From positions 2,930,001-2,994,000 of the forward strand of contig NZ_AP023257.1 of the NCBI RefSeq assembly GCF_016756595.1: DNA of 64,000 bases, read 5' to 3'. Positions 1 through 8,092 of this stretch are shown here, piece by piece. A program made the translations under genes and the position numbers. Position 1 is the first letter of the stretch, and each line of letters starts with the position of its first letter. This DNA is from Mesorhizobium sp. L-2-11. Its GTDB lineage: Bacteria > Pseudomonadota > Alphaproteobacteria > Rhizobiales > Rhizobiaceae. Under the pieces are notes generated by a model that was not told the DNA's origin, did not search any database, and worked only from the letters and a program-made list of their open reading frames with translations.

Positions 1-1357
1 GGTGATGAGCCCGCGGGCTCTTTCGCTGTTCGAGAAGGCCGGCGCCAAGGTCGATCATGCGTCGATGACTGTCCGCATCGACCACGGCATGGTCGACGAG
101 GCACTGAAGACGACGCGATCGAGCTATAGGCTGACGCCGCGCAACCCGGTCCGTGCCGTTCATCTCGGCGGCAACACCATCAATTTCACGCTCGTCGCCG
201 GACCGCCCAACGTGCATGACATGGAACGCGGCCGGCGCGCCGGCAATTTGCGCGACTATTGCGATCTCACCCGGCTGGCGCAGCATTTCAACTGCATCCA
301 CATGCTCGGCAACCAGGTCTGCGCGCCGGTGGAACTGCCGGCCAATTCGCGCCATCTCGATACCTACTTCGCCAATCTGACGCTGACCGACAAGAGTTTT
401 CACGTCTCGGCGATCGGCCGCGGCAGGGCGCTCGACGGCATCGAAATGATGGCGATTTCGCGGGGCTTGAGCCTCGACCAGATGTGCGAAGATCCCGGCG
501 TCACCACCATCATTTCGGTCAACTCGCCGCGCCGCTTCGACGAAATGATGGCCGAAGGGTTGATGACCATGGCCGAGTTCGGCCAATCGGTCGCGGTGAC
601 GCCGTTCACGCTGATGGGCGCGATGAGCCCGGTGACGCTTGCCGGCGCGCTGGCGCAACAGAACGCCGAGGCGCTGTTCGGCGTGGTCTTGACGCAGCTT
701 GTCCGCCCCGGCGCCCCGGTCATGTATGGCGCCTTCACCTCCAATGTCGACATGAAGTCCGGTGCGCCGGCCTTCGGCACGCCGGAGAACACCAAGGCCA
801 ACATCGCCTCCGGGCAATTGGCGCGGCGCTACGGACTGCCCTACCGGACGACGCCGGGCTCGGCCTCCAACGCCGCCGACGCGCAAGGCGCCTATGAGAC
901 TCTGATGGCGCTGTGGGGCGCGGTGCTCGGCCATGGCAATCTCGTCTACCACGCAGCCGGCTGGCAGGAGGGCGGGCTGACAGCATCGTTCGAAAAGTTC
1001 ATCATCGATGTCGAGATGATCCAGCACATGATGGAGTTTTTGCGCCCGATCGAAGTCAACGAGGCGGAACTCGCCGTCGAGGCGCTGGGTGCGGTGCCGA
1101 CCGGCGGCCATTTCTTCGGCGAGCCGCACACGCTGGAGCGCTATGCCACCGCCTTTTACCAGCCGATGCTCTCCAATTGGCAGAACTACGAGGCCTGGCA
1201 GGAGGCCGGCGGGCTAGACACCACGGCGCGCGCGACGCGGCTGTGGAAGAAAGCGATCGAAGATCATGTCGAGCCGACGATGGATATTGCGGTGCGCGAG
1301 GCGCTGGAGGCGTATGTGGCCAGGCGCAGGCAAGTGATCGGGCAGGGCGAGCCGTGA
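1..1357 (+). CDS. Trimethylamine methyltransferase (MttB) family protein, 5'-truncated by window edge
   Basis: The reading frame is open from the first bases, so the N-terminus lies outside the window. About 451 residues are visible, against roughly 510-520 for full-length MttB-family proteins. The family transfers a methyl group from trimethylamine, glycine betaine or another quaternary amine to a corrinoid protein in the cytoplasm. No in-frame amber codon interrupts the visible part, so this looks like the non-pyrrolysine branch typical of rhizobia, for which glycine-betaine-type substrates are plausible but unproven. Glycine-rich stretches such as TPGSASNAADAQGAYE and a C-terminal segment starting PTGGHFFGEPHTLERY fit the family. 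A decayed dimethylglycine/sarcosine-dehydrogenase-like gene follows, which fits methylamine or betaine catabolism. Family assignment is confident; the substrate is inference. Confidence 0.85.
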   Translation, partial: VMSPRALSLFEKAGAKVDHASMTVRIDHGMVDEALKTTRSSYRLTPRNPVRAVHLGGNTINFTLVAGPPNVHDMERGRRAGNLRDYCDLTRLAQHFNCIHMLGNQVCAPVELPANSRHLDTYFANLTLTDKSFHVSAIGRGRALDGIEMMAISRGLSLDQMCEDPGVTTIISVNSPRRFDEMMAEGLMTMAEFGQSVAVTPFTLMGAMSPVTLAGALAQQNAEALFGVVLTQLVRPGAPVMYGAFTSNVDMKSGAPAFGTPENTKANIASGQLARRYGLPYRTTPGSASNAADAQGAYETLMALWGAVLGHGNLVYHAAGWQEGGLTASFEKFIIDVEMIQHMMEFLRPIEVNEAELAVEALGAVPTGGHFFGEPHTLERYATAFYQPMLSNWQNYEAWQEAGGLDTTARATRLWKKAIEDHVEPTMDIAVREALEAYVARRRQVIGQGEP

Positions 1358-1380
1358 TGCTTCGTTGTGCGCCTGCGAGG

Positions 1381-1536
1381 ACCCCCCTCTGGCCTGCCGG
1401 CCATCTCCCCCACTTGGGGGGAGATTGGCAGCTTCAATGCCGCCGCCCTCTTTTCAACGTTGGTGATTGGCGAAGGAGAACGTGACAGCCAATCTCCCCC
1501 CTTGAGGGGGAGATGGCCGGCAGGCCAGAGGGGGGT
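1381..1536. repeat. R1 palindromic repeat, two inverted 30-bp arms
   Basis: Bases 1381-1410 (acccccctctggcctgccgg and the following ten) are the exact reverse complement of 1507-1536. Inner boxes of the type tctcccccacttggggggaga lie between the arms. The same units recur around 1801, 19879, 50363 and 52219, so this is a dispersed family, called R1 here. It sits between convergent or unrelated genes and has no open frame of its own. Confidence 0.85.
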
Positions 1537-1600
1537 GGCCCCGCTCCTCCCGCACTGATTCATCTCACCCCTCCAACTCCCTGAAATAACGAGAAAATCC

Positions 1601-1778
1601 ATGAAATCGCATGCTAGGTCGTGGTCATTGGCGGCGTCGTCGTCGGCTGTTCGGTGCTGTTCCATCTCGCCCTTCACGGCTGGACCGACATTGTGCTTGT
1701 GGAGCGCGACGAACTGACTTCCGGCTCGACCTGGCATGCGCCCGGCGGCATGCATACGATCGTGGAGGCTACCCAAAA
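1601..1778 (+). pseudogene. Fragment of an FAD-dependent dimethylglycine/sarcosine dehydrogenase-like gene
   Basis: An ATG at 1601, preceded by gagaaaa, starts MKSHAR. The frame then slips by one base near 1618. From 1621 the sequence reads VVIGGVVVGCSVLFHLALHG and continues with VERDELTSGSTWHAPGGMHT, the N-terminal dinucleotide-binding region of the DMGDH/SarDH oxidoreductase family. Similarity stops near 1778 and an R1 palindrome begins at 1801. About 50-60 residues remain of a protein usually near 800, and the third glycine of GxGxxG is replaced by Val. The gene is therefore broken both by a frameshift and by loss of its body. Its position after an MttB-family gene suggests a former methylamine or betaine degradation operon. 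Confidence 0.75.
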
Positions 1779-1800
1779 TGCGCGGGGTCGGCGGGACAGC

Positions 1801-1845
1801 GCCCCCCTCTGTCCTGCCGGACAGTCCGGCAGGACAGAGGGGGGC
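1801..1845. repeat. R1 repeat, near-perfect 45-bp palindrome
   Basis: Two 21-bp arms (1801-1821 and 1825-1845) are exact reverse complements separated by cag. The arm sequence (gcccccctctgtcctgccgg plus one base) is the same unit found in the R1 copies at 19.9 kb and 50.4 kb. It lies just after the truncated dehydrogenase remnant and before the 3' end of the VOC gene on the other strand. It could form a strong cruciform or RNA hairpin. Confidence 0.85.
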
Positions 1846-1901
1846 GCCGTAGAGCGCCAACCGCGACAAACAAAACGCCCTTCGGGTTACGCCTGGCCCA
1901 G

Positions 1902-2678
1902 CTACCGCACCGGCGCCGTCAGCGCGAAATGAGCACCCTGCGGATCCGTGCACATCACGATCCAGCCGCCACCGGGAACCTCCATCGGTCCCATCAGGAT
2001 CTTGCCGCCATTGTCGGTGACGCGCTTGGCCGCCGCGTCGATTGCGGGAGCATTGAAATAGAACTGCCAGACCGGCACCGGAACCTGCTCGGGCTTGTTC
2101 ATCATGCCGCCGATGGGTTCGCCGCCGGCGGCAAACAGCTGGTAGGTGCCCATCGACCCCATATCCATGGCGTCGCCCTTGGTCCAGCCGAATTGCCCGG
2201 CATAGAAATCGAACGCGGCGCGCCAGTCGGTCGTGTACAGTTCATGCCAGCCGATATGGCCGGGAGTGGTAGCCGGCACCGGCGGCTGGTCAGGGCCATC
2301 AGGCTGCAGGAAGTTGAAGACCGCGCCTTGCGGATCGGCGACGACCGCAAAGCGGCCGACGCCCGGAATGTCATCGGGTTCGCGATGAACCGCACCGCCG
2401 GCCTGCTTCAGCGATTTCGTCGAGGCGTCGACGTCGCTGGTATGGATGTAGCCGATCCAGGCCGGCGGCATACCCGCCTTGCGCACTTCGTCCGGCTGCG
2501 TCATCAGCCCTGCAACGCCGCGCTCACCGACATTCATCACGATATAGCGCGGCATGCCGGGCGCGCCGTCGAAGGGCTGCGCCTTCCAGCCGACCACGTC
2601 GGTGTAGAACGCTTCGGCAGCGTCGAGATCGGTGGTCATCAGCTCGTACCAGAAGAAGGACGTCGGGGATTTTGGCAT
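1902..2678 (-). CDS. VOC (glyoxalase/bleomycin-resistance superfamily) protein, two domains
   Basis: The 258-residue protein is built from two vicinal-oxygen-chelate modules. The first runs from about residue 8 (FFWYELMTTDLDAAEAFY) to 120, the second from about 133 (GHIGWHELYTTDWRAAFDFY) to 255. Each begins with the characteristic beta strand plus helix. Tandem-VOC proteins of this length are common in alphaproteobacteria and are usually annotated as glyoxalase-like or hydroxylase-like without a known substrate. The start at 2678 has an upstream aaggag-like site on the minus strand (cctt at 2688-2691). It is transcribed away from preT, and the 254 bp between them must hold both promoters. Function beyond the family is unknown. 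Confidence 0.85.
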   Translation of the reverse strand: MPKSPTSFFWYELMTTDLDAAEAFYTDVVGWKAQPFDGAPGMPRYIVMNVGERGVAGLMTQPDEVRKAGMPPAWIGYIHTSDVDASTKSLKQAGGAVHREPDDIPGVGRFAVVADPQGAVFNFLQPDGPDQPPVPATTPGHIGWHELYTTDWRAAFDFYAGQFGWTKGDAMDMGSMGTYQLFAAGGEPIGGMMNKPEQVPVPVWQFYFNAPAIDAAAKRVTDNGGKILMGPMEVPGGGWIVMCTDPQGAHFALTAPVR

Positions 2679-2865
2679 TGTCGTGCTCCTTGGGGTTTCC
2701 AGTCATCGATCATGCGTGATCCATCTAGGACGATCTTCGCGACGGAATTCCGACAGCCAGGCGAAAAGACCAGGAGATGCGTGCCAAGTGATCGCGCGTG
2801 AAGCTCCAAAACATGAGTATGGTTATCATGTTTTTATCTTGGCTTTTCAGCAGCTTGGCTGAAAA

Positions 2866-2881
2866 TTGACCAATTGATAAA
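2866..2881. promoter_or_regulatory. RutR-like operator upstream of preT
   Basis: The 16-bp element ttgaccaattgataaa matches the Escherichia coli RutR consensus TTGACCA-nn-TGGTCAA at 7/7 positions of the left half and 5/7 of the right half. It lies 52 bp before the preT ATG, and its ttgacc could double as a -35 hexamer. A RutR-type regulator is encoded at 9238-9867. Binding is inferred from consensus match and context only. Confidence 0.6.
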
Positions 2882-2932
2882 AAAACAAAACGTGCTAGCC
2901 TTCGCCAAAACAACAAGGAATGGGGAAGCGGA

Positions 2933-4297
2933 ATGGCGACTGGTCATTTCAAGCAGGGCATTGCCGGCGGCCGGCTTTCGCCCGAGCAATATGCCGAGAA
3001 TTTTTCCGACCTGCATCCGCCGCTCGATCATCACGAGGCGCTGGTCGAGTCCGATCGCTGCTATTTCTGCTATGACGCGCCGTGCATGAACGCATGCCCG
3101 ACGTCGATCGACATCCCGCTGTTCATCCGCCAGATATCGACCGGCAATCCGATCGGCGCGGCCAGGACGATTTTCGACCAGAACATTTTGGGCGGCATGT
3201 GCGCCCGCGTCTGCCCGACCGAGACGCTGTGCGAAGAGGTCTGCGTGCGCGAAGTGGCGGAAGGCAAGCCGGTGCAGATCGGCCGTCTGCAGCGTTATGC
3301 CACCGATGTCGCGATGGCCGAGAACAAGCAGTTTTATGCGCGCGCCGCCCCGACGGGCAAGACGATCGCCGTGGTCGGCGCTGGACCGGCCGGGCTTGCC
3401 GCCGCCCATCGGCTTGCCCGCCATGGTCATGACGTGACCATTCTCGAGGCTCGCCCGAAAGCCGGCGGTCTCAATGAATATGGCATTGCCGCCTACAAGA
3501 GCATCGACAATTTCGCTCAGGCGGAGGTCGACTATATCATTTCGATCGGCGGCATCGACATCCAGAACGGCAAGGCGCTTGGCCGCGACTACCAACTGTC
3601 GGACCTCACCAGGAATTACGATGCGGTGTTCCTCGGCATGGGGCTTGGCGGCGTCAACGCGCTCAGCGCCGACGGCGAGGACGCGCAAGGCGTCACCAAT
3701 GCGGTTGAGTTCATTGCGGAGCTTCGCCAGGCCAGCGATCTTGCCAACCTGCCGGTTGGCCGGCGCGTCGTCGTCATCGGCGGCGGCATGACGGCGATCG
3801 ACGCTGCGGTGCAATCAAAGCTGCTCGGCGCCGAAGAGGTGACGATCTGCTATCGGCGCGGCCAGGAGCACATGAACGCCTCCGAATTCGAGCAGGACCT
3901 GGCCGCCGCCAACGGTGTCATCATCCGTCACTGGCTGCAGCCGAAGCGGGTCATTACCGAAGGCGGCAGGGTGTCGGGCATCGAACTCGAATATACGGCG
4001 ATGGAGGGCGACAAGCTGGTCGGCACCGGCGAGCGGCTGACGCTCACCGCCGACCAGGTGTTCAAGGCGATCGGCCAGAGCTTTGTCCCGGCTGCGCTCA
4101 ACGGCAGTGGCGCCTTGCTGGCGCTGGAAGCCGGCCGCATCAAGGTCGATGCCGAGGGCCGCACCTCGCTGCCAAACGTCTGGGCCGGCGGCGACTGCAT
4201 CTATGGCGGCGACGACCTGACAGTTTCCGCCGTCGCGCAAGGCCGCGACGCGGCCGAATCGATCCACCGGGCACTGACCTCGAACGGGAGGGCATGA
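2933..4297 (+). CDS. preT: NAD(P)-dependent dihydropyrimidine dehydrogenase subunit PreT
   Basis: This is the flavin/Fe-S electron-input subunit of the bacterial dihydropyrimidine dehydrogenase, which together with PreA reduces uracil or thymine with NAD(P)H. The N-terminal region (about residues 40-115) carries Cys clusters CYFCYDAPCMNACP and CARVCPTETLCEEVC for [4Fe-4S] centres. Around residue 145 there is an FAD Rossmann motif (VVGAGPAGLAAAHR), and near residue 282 an NAD(P) motif (VVIGGGMTAIDAA). The 454-residue length is normal. The ATG at 2933 follows ggggaagcgg. The stop overlaps preA by four bases (ATGA), so the two are translationally coupled. A RutR-like operator lies upstream. Cytoplasmic, as partner of PreA. 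Confidence 0.93.
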   Translation: MATGHFKQGIAGGRLSPEQYAENFSDLHPPLDHHEALVESDRCYFCYDAPCMNACPTSIDIPLFIRQISTGNPIGAARTIFDQNILGGMCARVCPTETLCEEVCVREVAEGKPVQIGRLQRYATDVAMAENKQFYARAAPTGKTIAVVGAGPAGLAAAHRLARHGHDVTILEARPKAGGLNEYGIAAYKSIDNFAQAEVDYIISIGGIDIQNGKALGRDYQLSDLTRNYDAVFLGMGLGGVNALSADGEDAQGVTNAVEFIAELRQASDLANLPVGRRVVVIGGGMTAIDAAVQSKLLGAEEVTICYRRGQEHMNASEFEQDLAAANGVIIRHWLQPKRVITEGGRVSGIELEYTAMEGDKLVGTGERLTLTADQVFKAIGQSFVPAALNGSGALLALEAGRIKVDAEGRTSLPNVWAGGDCIYGGDDLTVSAVAQGRDAAESIHRALTSNGRA

Positions 4298-5613
4298 GCA
4301 TGGCAGATATCAGAAACAATTTCGTCGGCATCAAATCGCCGAATCCGTTCTGGCTGGCCTCGGCGCCGCCGACCGACAAGGCCTACAACGTCATCCGCGC
4401 CTTCAGGGCGGGCTGGGGCGGCGTTGTCTGGAAGACGTTGGGCGAAGAGGGGCCGCCGGTGGTCAATGTCAACGGCCCGCGCTATGGCGCGATCTGGGGC
4501 GCCGACCGCCGCCTGCTCGGCTTGAACAACATCGAGCTGATCACCGACCGCGACTTGCAGGTCAATCTGCGCGAGATCAAGCAGGTCAAGATGGACTGGC
4601 CCGACCGCGCCATCGTCGTCTCGCTGATGGTGCCTTGCGAGGAGCATGCGTGGAAGGCGATCCTGCCGGTGGTCGAGGAGACCGGGGCCGATGGCATCGA
4701 GCTTAATTTCGGCTGCCCGCACGGCATGTCGGAACGCGGCATGGGTTCCGCCGTCGGCCAGGTGCCGGAATACATCGAAATGGTGGTGCGCTGGTGCAAG
4801 GCCAACACCCGCATGCCTGTCATCACCAAGCTGACGCCGAACATCACAGACATACGCAAGCCGGCGCGTGCCGCCCTTGCCGGCGGCACCGACGCGGTGT
4901 CGCTGATCAACACCATCAATTCGATCACCGGCGTCAATCTCGATAGTTTCGCGCCGGAACCGACGATCGACGGCAAGGGTTCGCATGGCGGCTATTGCGG
5001 TCCGGCGGTGAAGCCGATCGCCATGAACATGGTGGCCGAGATCGCCCGCGATTCGGAAACGCACGGCTTGCCGATCTCCGGCATCGGCGGCATCACCACC
5101 TGGCGCGACGCTGCCGAATTCATGGCGCTCGGCGCCGGCAATGTGCAGGTGTGCACGGCGGCGATGACTTATGGCTTCAAGATCGTGCAGGAGATGATCG
5201 CCGGCCTCGAAAACTGGATGGACGAGAAGGGCCATGCCTCGCTCGACGACATCGTCGGCCGCGCCACGCCCAACGTCACCGACTGGCAGTATCTCAACCT
5301 CAACTACGTCGCCAAGGCGCATATCGACCAGGAGGCCTGCATCAAATGCGGCCGCTGCCACATCGCCTGCGAGGACACCTCGCACCAGGCGATCACCAGC
5401 ATGGTCGACGGCGTCAGGCATTTCGAGGTGATCGAGGCCGAATGCGTCGGCTGCAACCTCTGCGTCAATGTCTGTCCTGTCGAGAACTGCATCACCATGG
5501 AGCCGCTGGCGGCCGGCGTGATCGACCAGCGCACCGGCAGGCCGGTGTCGCCGGTCTACGCCAACTGGACAACGCATCCGAACAACCCGATGGCCAAGGT
5601 GGCCGCGGAATAG
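4294..5613 (+). CDS. preA: NAD-dependent dihydropyrimidine dehydrogenase catalytic subunit PreA
   Basis: PreA is the FMN-containing catalytic subunit that reduces uracil to 5,6-dihydrouracil, the first step of reductive pyrimidine breakdown. The first 310 residues form a dihydroorotate-dehydrogenase-like TIM barrel, including the substrate-site segment NFGCPHGMSERGMG. The C-terminus is a 2[4Fe-4S] ferredoxin domain with CIKCGRCHIACED and CVGCNLCVNVCPVENC. The 439-residue length is normal. The ATG at 4294 overlaps the preT stop. A second ATG at 4300, with gggag upstream, is an equally possible start and would shorten the protein by two residues. Forms an operon with preT. Confidence 0.94.
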   Translation: MSMADIRNNFVGIKSPNPFWLASAPPTDKAYNVIRAFRAGWGGVVWKTLGEEGPPVVNVNGPRYGAIWGADRRLLGLNNIELITDRDLQVNLREIKQVKMDWPDRAIVVSLMVPCEEHAWKAILPVVEETGADGIELNFGCPHGMSERGMGSAVGQVPEYIEMVVRWCKANTRMPVITKLTPNITDIRKPARAALAGGTDAVSLINTINSITGVNLDSFAPEPTIDGKGSHGGYCGPAVKPIAMNMVAEIARDSETHGLPISGIGGITTWRDAAEFMALGAGNVQVCTAAMTYGFKIVQEMIAGLENWMDEKGHASLDDIVGRATPNVTDWQYLNLNYVAKAHIDQEACIKCGRCHIACEDTSHQAITSMVDGVRHFEVIEAECVGCNLCVNVCPVENCITMEPLAAGVIDQRTGRPVSPVYANWTTHPNNPMAKVAAE

Positions 5614-5686
5614 CGACGGGCGAGGCGGTCGTTCAAATGGACCTCATTGGGAAGAGGAATCGCTGAGCGCCAAGCGCGGCGGCCCC

Positions 5687-5915
5687 GCAGGACTGGGTTC
5701 CTCGCCCCACAAAGTGGGGAGAGGTGGCCCGGCGAAGCCGGGACGGAGAGGGGCCCTGCGGCGGCTGGGAACTGTTCAAGGCTCCTGATGGCCCATTATG
5801 CTCGCGCCCCATCCTTCACCGGTTCTGGCTTCGCGACTGTCGTCCCCCTATCCGTCCCGGCTTCGCCGGGCCACCTCTCCCCCGCTCCGCGGGGGCGAGG
5901 AACCCAAGTCCTGCA
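5687..5915. repeat. Inverted repeat element, R1-like variant
   Basis: The left arm begins caggactgggttcctcgccc near 5687 and the right arm ends gggcgaggaacccaagtcctg near 5915. Inner boxes (ggcccggcgaagccgggacg at about 5727 and its inverse cgtcccggcttcgccgggcc at about 5853) also pair. The whole is a roughly 230-bp nested inverted repeat filling most of the gap between preA and the Rrf2 gene. Composition resembles R1 but the core differs. No coding potential was recognised. Confidence 0.75.
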
Positions 5916-5977
5916 GTGGCGCCCGCAGGGCAATAAAGGGGCGGCGCACCCGCCAAAGTGGGACATTTCTTAATTGC

Positions 5978-6008
5978 GGATAAAATTTATCCACGATAAG
6001 ATATATCT
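5978..6008. promoter_or_regulatory. Two palindromes upstream of the Rrf2 gene, probable operator
   Basis: ggataaaatttatcc (5978-5992) is an inverted repeat with 7-bp arms around one central base. It is followed by the perfect 10-bp palindrome agatatatct (5999-6008). They lie 20-50 bp before the Rrf2-family start in an AT-rich island within GC-rich DNA. The position suits autoregulation by the Rrf2 protein, but no binding consensus is known for this subfamily, so this is inference. Confidence 0.5.
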
Positions 6009-6028
6009 ATGAATTGGGACTCAGAACA

Positions 6029-6547
6029 ATGAAGCTGGGCGAGGGCGTTGAAGCGGCCATCCACTGCGCCGCAATGCTTGCCGGCGTCGGAGGCGCGGCG
6101 ACCATGCCGGGTGCGGCCATGGCGGAAGCTTTCGGCGTGTCGCCGAGCTATCTGCTCAAGCATCTCAACGCGCTGACGGCGTCGGGTATCCTGGAATCGG
6201 TGCCGGGGCCATCGGGCGGTTACCGGCTGGCGCGGCCGGCCGAGCGCATAACGCTGCTCGACATCGTGCTCGCCGTGGAAGGACGCGAACCGGCCTTCCG
6301 CTGCGGCGAAATCCGTCAGCGCGGGCCGGCCAGGCTCGATGCCTCGGCCTATGTCAAGCCCTGCGGCATCAGCGTCGCGATGCTGAAGGCCGAGCGCGCC
6401 TACCGCGCCGCTCTTGCCGAGGCCCGGCTGTCCGACATCGTGGCGGAATATTTGAGCGATGCCGATCCCCGTTCGGTCGCCGCCAACTGCGCCTTTGTCG
6501 AGCGCCATCAGCGACCGCAGAAATCGAGTTCAACCAAGCAAAAGTGA
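6029..6547 (+). CDS. Rrf2 family transcriptional regulator
   Basis: The 172-residue DNA-binding protein has a winged helix in the first 85 residues (AEAFGVSPSYLLKHLNALTA, then SGGYRLAR, the typical Rrf2 wing). Members sense Fe-S clusters, nitric oxide or other redox signals through Cys residues. The usual three-Cys cluster loop is not clearly present here (single Cys residues in FRCGE and KPCGIS), so the signal may not be a canonical Fe-S cluster. The ATG at 6029 is preferred over the in-frame TTG at 6014. It ends immediately before an AhpD-like gene and is followed by DoxX, a common grouping in which Rrf2 controls a small redox-related operon. Two palindromes lie just upstream. Confidence 0.85.
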   Translation: MKLGEGVEAAIHCAAMLAGVGGAATMPGAAMAEAFGVSPSYLLKHLNALTASGILESVPGPSGGYRLARPAERITLLDIVLAVEGREPAFRCGEIRQRGPARLDASAYVKPCGISVAMLKAERAYRAALAEARLSDIVAEYLSDADPRSVAANCAFVERHQRPQKSSSTKQK

Positions 6548-6561
6548 AAGGCAAAAAGACG

Positions 6562-7020
6562 ATGAAGCAGAGGCTGCAATTCTTCGGCGCGGCGCCGGAA
6601 ATCATGAAGGCGGTATCGGCGGTCAACAAGGCGGTCGACGAGTGCGGGCTGGAGGCAAGCCTGCTGCATCTGATCAAGCTGCGGGCGTCGCAGATCAATG
6701 GCTGTTCCTATTGCGTCGAAATGCACAGCCGCGAGGCGCGCCATGACGGCGAGACCGAACAGCGGCTTTATCTCGTCTCCGCCTGGAAGGAATCGCCGCT
6801 GTTTTCCGAGCGCGAACGCGCCGCCTTCGCGTGGACCGACGTGGTGACGAAGATCGCCGACAGCGGCGTGCCGGACGATCTCTACGCAAAAACGCTTGAA
6901 CACTTCTCGGAAGAGGAACTGGTCAAGCTGTCCGTAGCGATCGGCATGATCAACACCTGGAACCGGCTCTGCGTTCCCTTCCAAGCCATTCATCCGGTAG
7001 CCGCGGCCAAGGCCGCCTGA
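6562..7020 (+). CDS. Carboxymuconolactone decarboxylase / AhpD-like family protein
   Basis: This 152-residue all-helical AhpD-fold protein has the redox motif GCSYCVEMHSREA (CxxC followed by a His), typical of alkylhydroperoxidase-like members of the CMD family rather than true carboxymuconolactone decarboxylases. It is probably cytoplasmic. It lies 14 bp after the Rrf2 gene, on the same strand, and precedes DoxX, which fits a peroxide or redox-stress role. An upstream GTG at 6544 overlapping the Rrf2 stop is an alternative start; the ATG at 6562 gives the usual family N-terminus (MKQRLQFF). The natural substrate is unknown. Confidence 0.85.
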   Translation: MKQRLQFFGAAPEIMKAVSAVNKAVDECGLEASLLHLIKLRASQINGCSYCVEMHSREARHDGETEQRLYLVSAWKESPLFSERERAAFAWTDVVTKIADSGVPDDLYAKTLEHFSEEELVKLSVAIGMINTWNRLCVPFQAIHPVAAAKAA

Positions 7021-7037
7021 GCGGACGAAACTGGATG

Positions 7038-7066
7038 CGCGGCCTTCAACGCCGCGGTCTCTTTTT
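7038..7066 (+). terminator. Possible hairpin terminator or attenuator between AhpD-like and DoxX genes
   Basis: cgcggc (7038-7043) pairs with gccgcg (7051-7056) across a 7-base loop and is followed by tctcttttt. The stem is short, so it may only partly terminate before the DoxX gene at 7084. Confidence 0.4.
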
Positions 7067-7083
7067 GCTTTGGGATCAAGACC

Positions 7084-7461
7084 ATGTTGTCGAATTTTGA
7101 GAATGAGATTCTTCTTGCCGCACGCCTGCTGCTTGGCGGCGCTTTTGTCTTTGCCGGCCTGCGCAACATCCAGAATGCAGGCTTCCTGACCCAACTGATG
7201 ACGACGCGAGGCGTGCCGCAGGCGCGGCCGATGCTGTGGCTGGGGATCGTCCTGCAGGTTGTTTCCGGAGCGCTGGTGATATCAGGTGTCTGGACCGCAG
7301 CCGCCGCTCTGTGCCTGGTACTGTTCCTAATTGTCGCCACCCCGATGTTCCACAATTTCTGGGATCATCAGGGGTCCGAGCGCGCGTCGCGCATCAACGG
7401 CTTTGTCGGCAACGTGGCGTTGACCGGGGGATTTCTAGCGCTGATGGGCCAGGCGCTTTAA
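7084..7461 (+). CDS. DoxX family membrane protein
   Basis: The 125-residue integral membrane protein has four predicted hydrophobic helices: about residues 9-27 with the conserved LLLGGAFVFAGLRNI, then 49-66, 71-89 and 105-122. DoxX-family proteins are small four-helix inner-membrane proteins, some linked to quinol oxidase or oxidative stress. The segment MFHNFWD between helices is typical of the family. It follows the Rrf2 and AhpD-like genes on the same strand, 63 bp downstream, and may be co-transcribed through a weak hairpin. Specific activity unknown. Confidence 0.85.
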   Translation: MLSNFENEILLAARLLLGGAFVFAGLRNIQNAGFLTQLMTTRGVPQARPMLWLGIVLQVVSGALVISGVWTAAAALCLVLFLIVATPMFHNFWDHQGSERASRINGFVGNVALTGGFLALMGQAL

Positions 7462-7710
7462 GGAGAATCGCCCAGCCGATATGGTATGAATTGTCATCTG
7501 CGCATTAATCGCTCCGTTGCGATTGCCTCGTATGATTGGCTCAGTTTCGTTTCTCGGAGCCTTTATGGAGCAAAGCTGGAATAGCTTCTGGGGAAGCGTT
7601 TCGCAGGCTTTCACCTCGCGCTCTCGCCGCTTCGGGCGCTTGCCGAAACATTCGGCTATTTTCCGAGCGATATCCAACTCTGGTGCTTCGTCTGCGGTCT
7701 CTTTTTCCTG

Positions 7711-8058
7711 GTGCTTGTCGTTCCCCACACCTACGGCGATCTCGTGCTTCGGCACCGTCGCGTCTATGTGACAGGCAAGGTGGTGGAGATAAAGATGTCG
7801 GACGACTCGCCCAGGACGCCGACCATCGAATTCGCCGATCGCCTCGGCAAGATCTGGCGCTTTGAATCGCATTTGCCCGTCAATAACATGACCGGTTCGG
7901 TCGGAGCGGCGGTAAAGGTCATGTATGACCCGCTGCATCCGAACCTGGCACGGGAAGTGGGGCGGCCGATCATGAAGGCAGCCCATACGGCGGTATGGTA
8001 TGCCATTATCGTCGGGCTCATGGCGCTGGCCTTCTGGCCCGGCCTGACGTCCGATTGA
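7711..8058 (+). CDS. DUF3592-like small membrane protein, N-terminus probably frameshifted
   Basis: The recognisable part starts at a GTG at 7711 and encodes 115 residues: an N-terminal hydrophobic segment, a beta-rich middle (RVYVTGKVVEIKM, TIEFADRLGKIWRFES, VKVMYDPLHP) and a C-terminal transmembrane helix (WYAIIVGLMALAFWP). TM, beta domain, YDPxNP-like motif, TM is the DUF3592 pattern. The same frame stays protein-like back to 7585 (LWCFVCGLFFLVLVV forms the first TM) but has no good start. A better start, ATG at 7565 (MEQSWNSFWGSVSQAF), lies in another frame and would join through a single-base deletion near 7600-7620. The gene is either slightly broken or the sequence lacks one base. Function unknown. 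Confidence 0.6.
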   Translation: MLVVPHTYGDLVLRHRRVYVTGKVVEIKMSDDSPRTPTIEFADRLGKIWRFESHLPVNNMTGSVGAAVKVMYDPLHPNLAREVGRPIMKAAHTAVWYAIIVGLMALAFWPGLTSD

Positions 8059-8092
8059 GCCTTTTCGAACAGCGTGCGATACCGCTCGTTTT

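Noticed and set aside
4201..5577. Long open frame on the minus strand (458 codons) opposite preA
   Set aside because: It is a high-GC antisense shadow; the sequence is His/Asp/Arg-rich without any family motif, while preA on the other strand has complete motifs.
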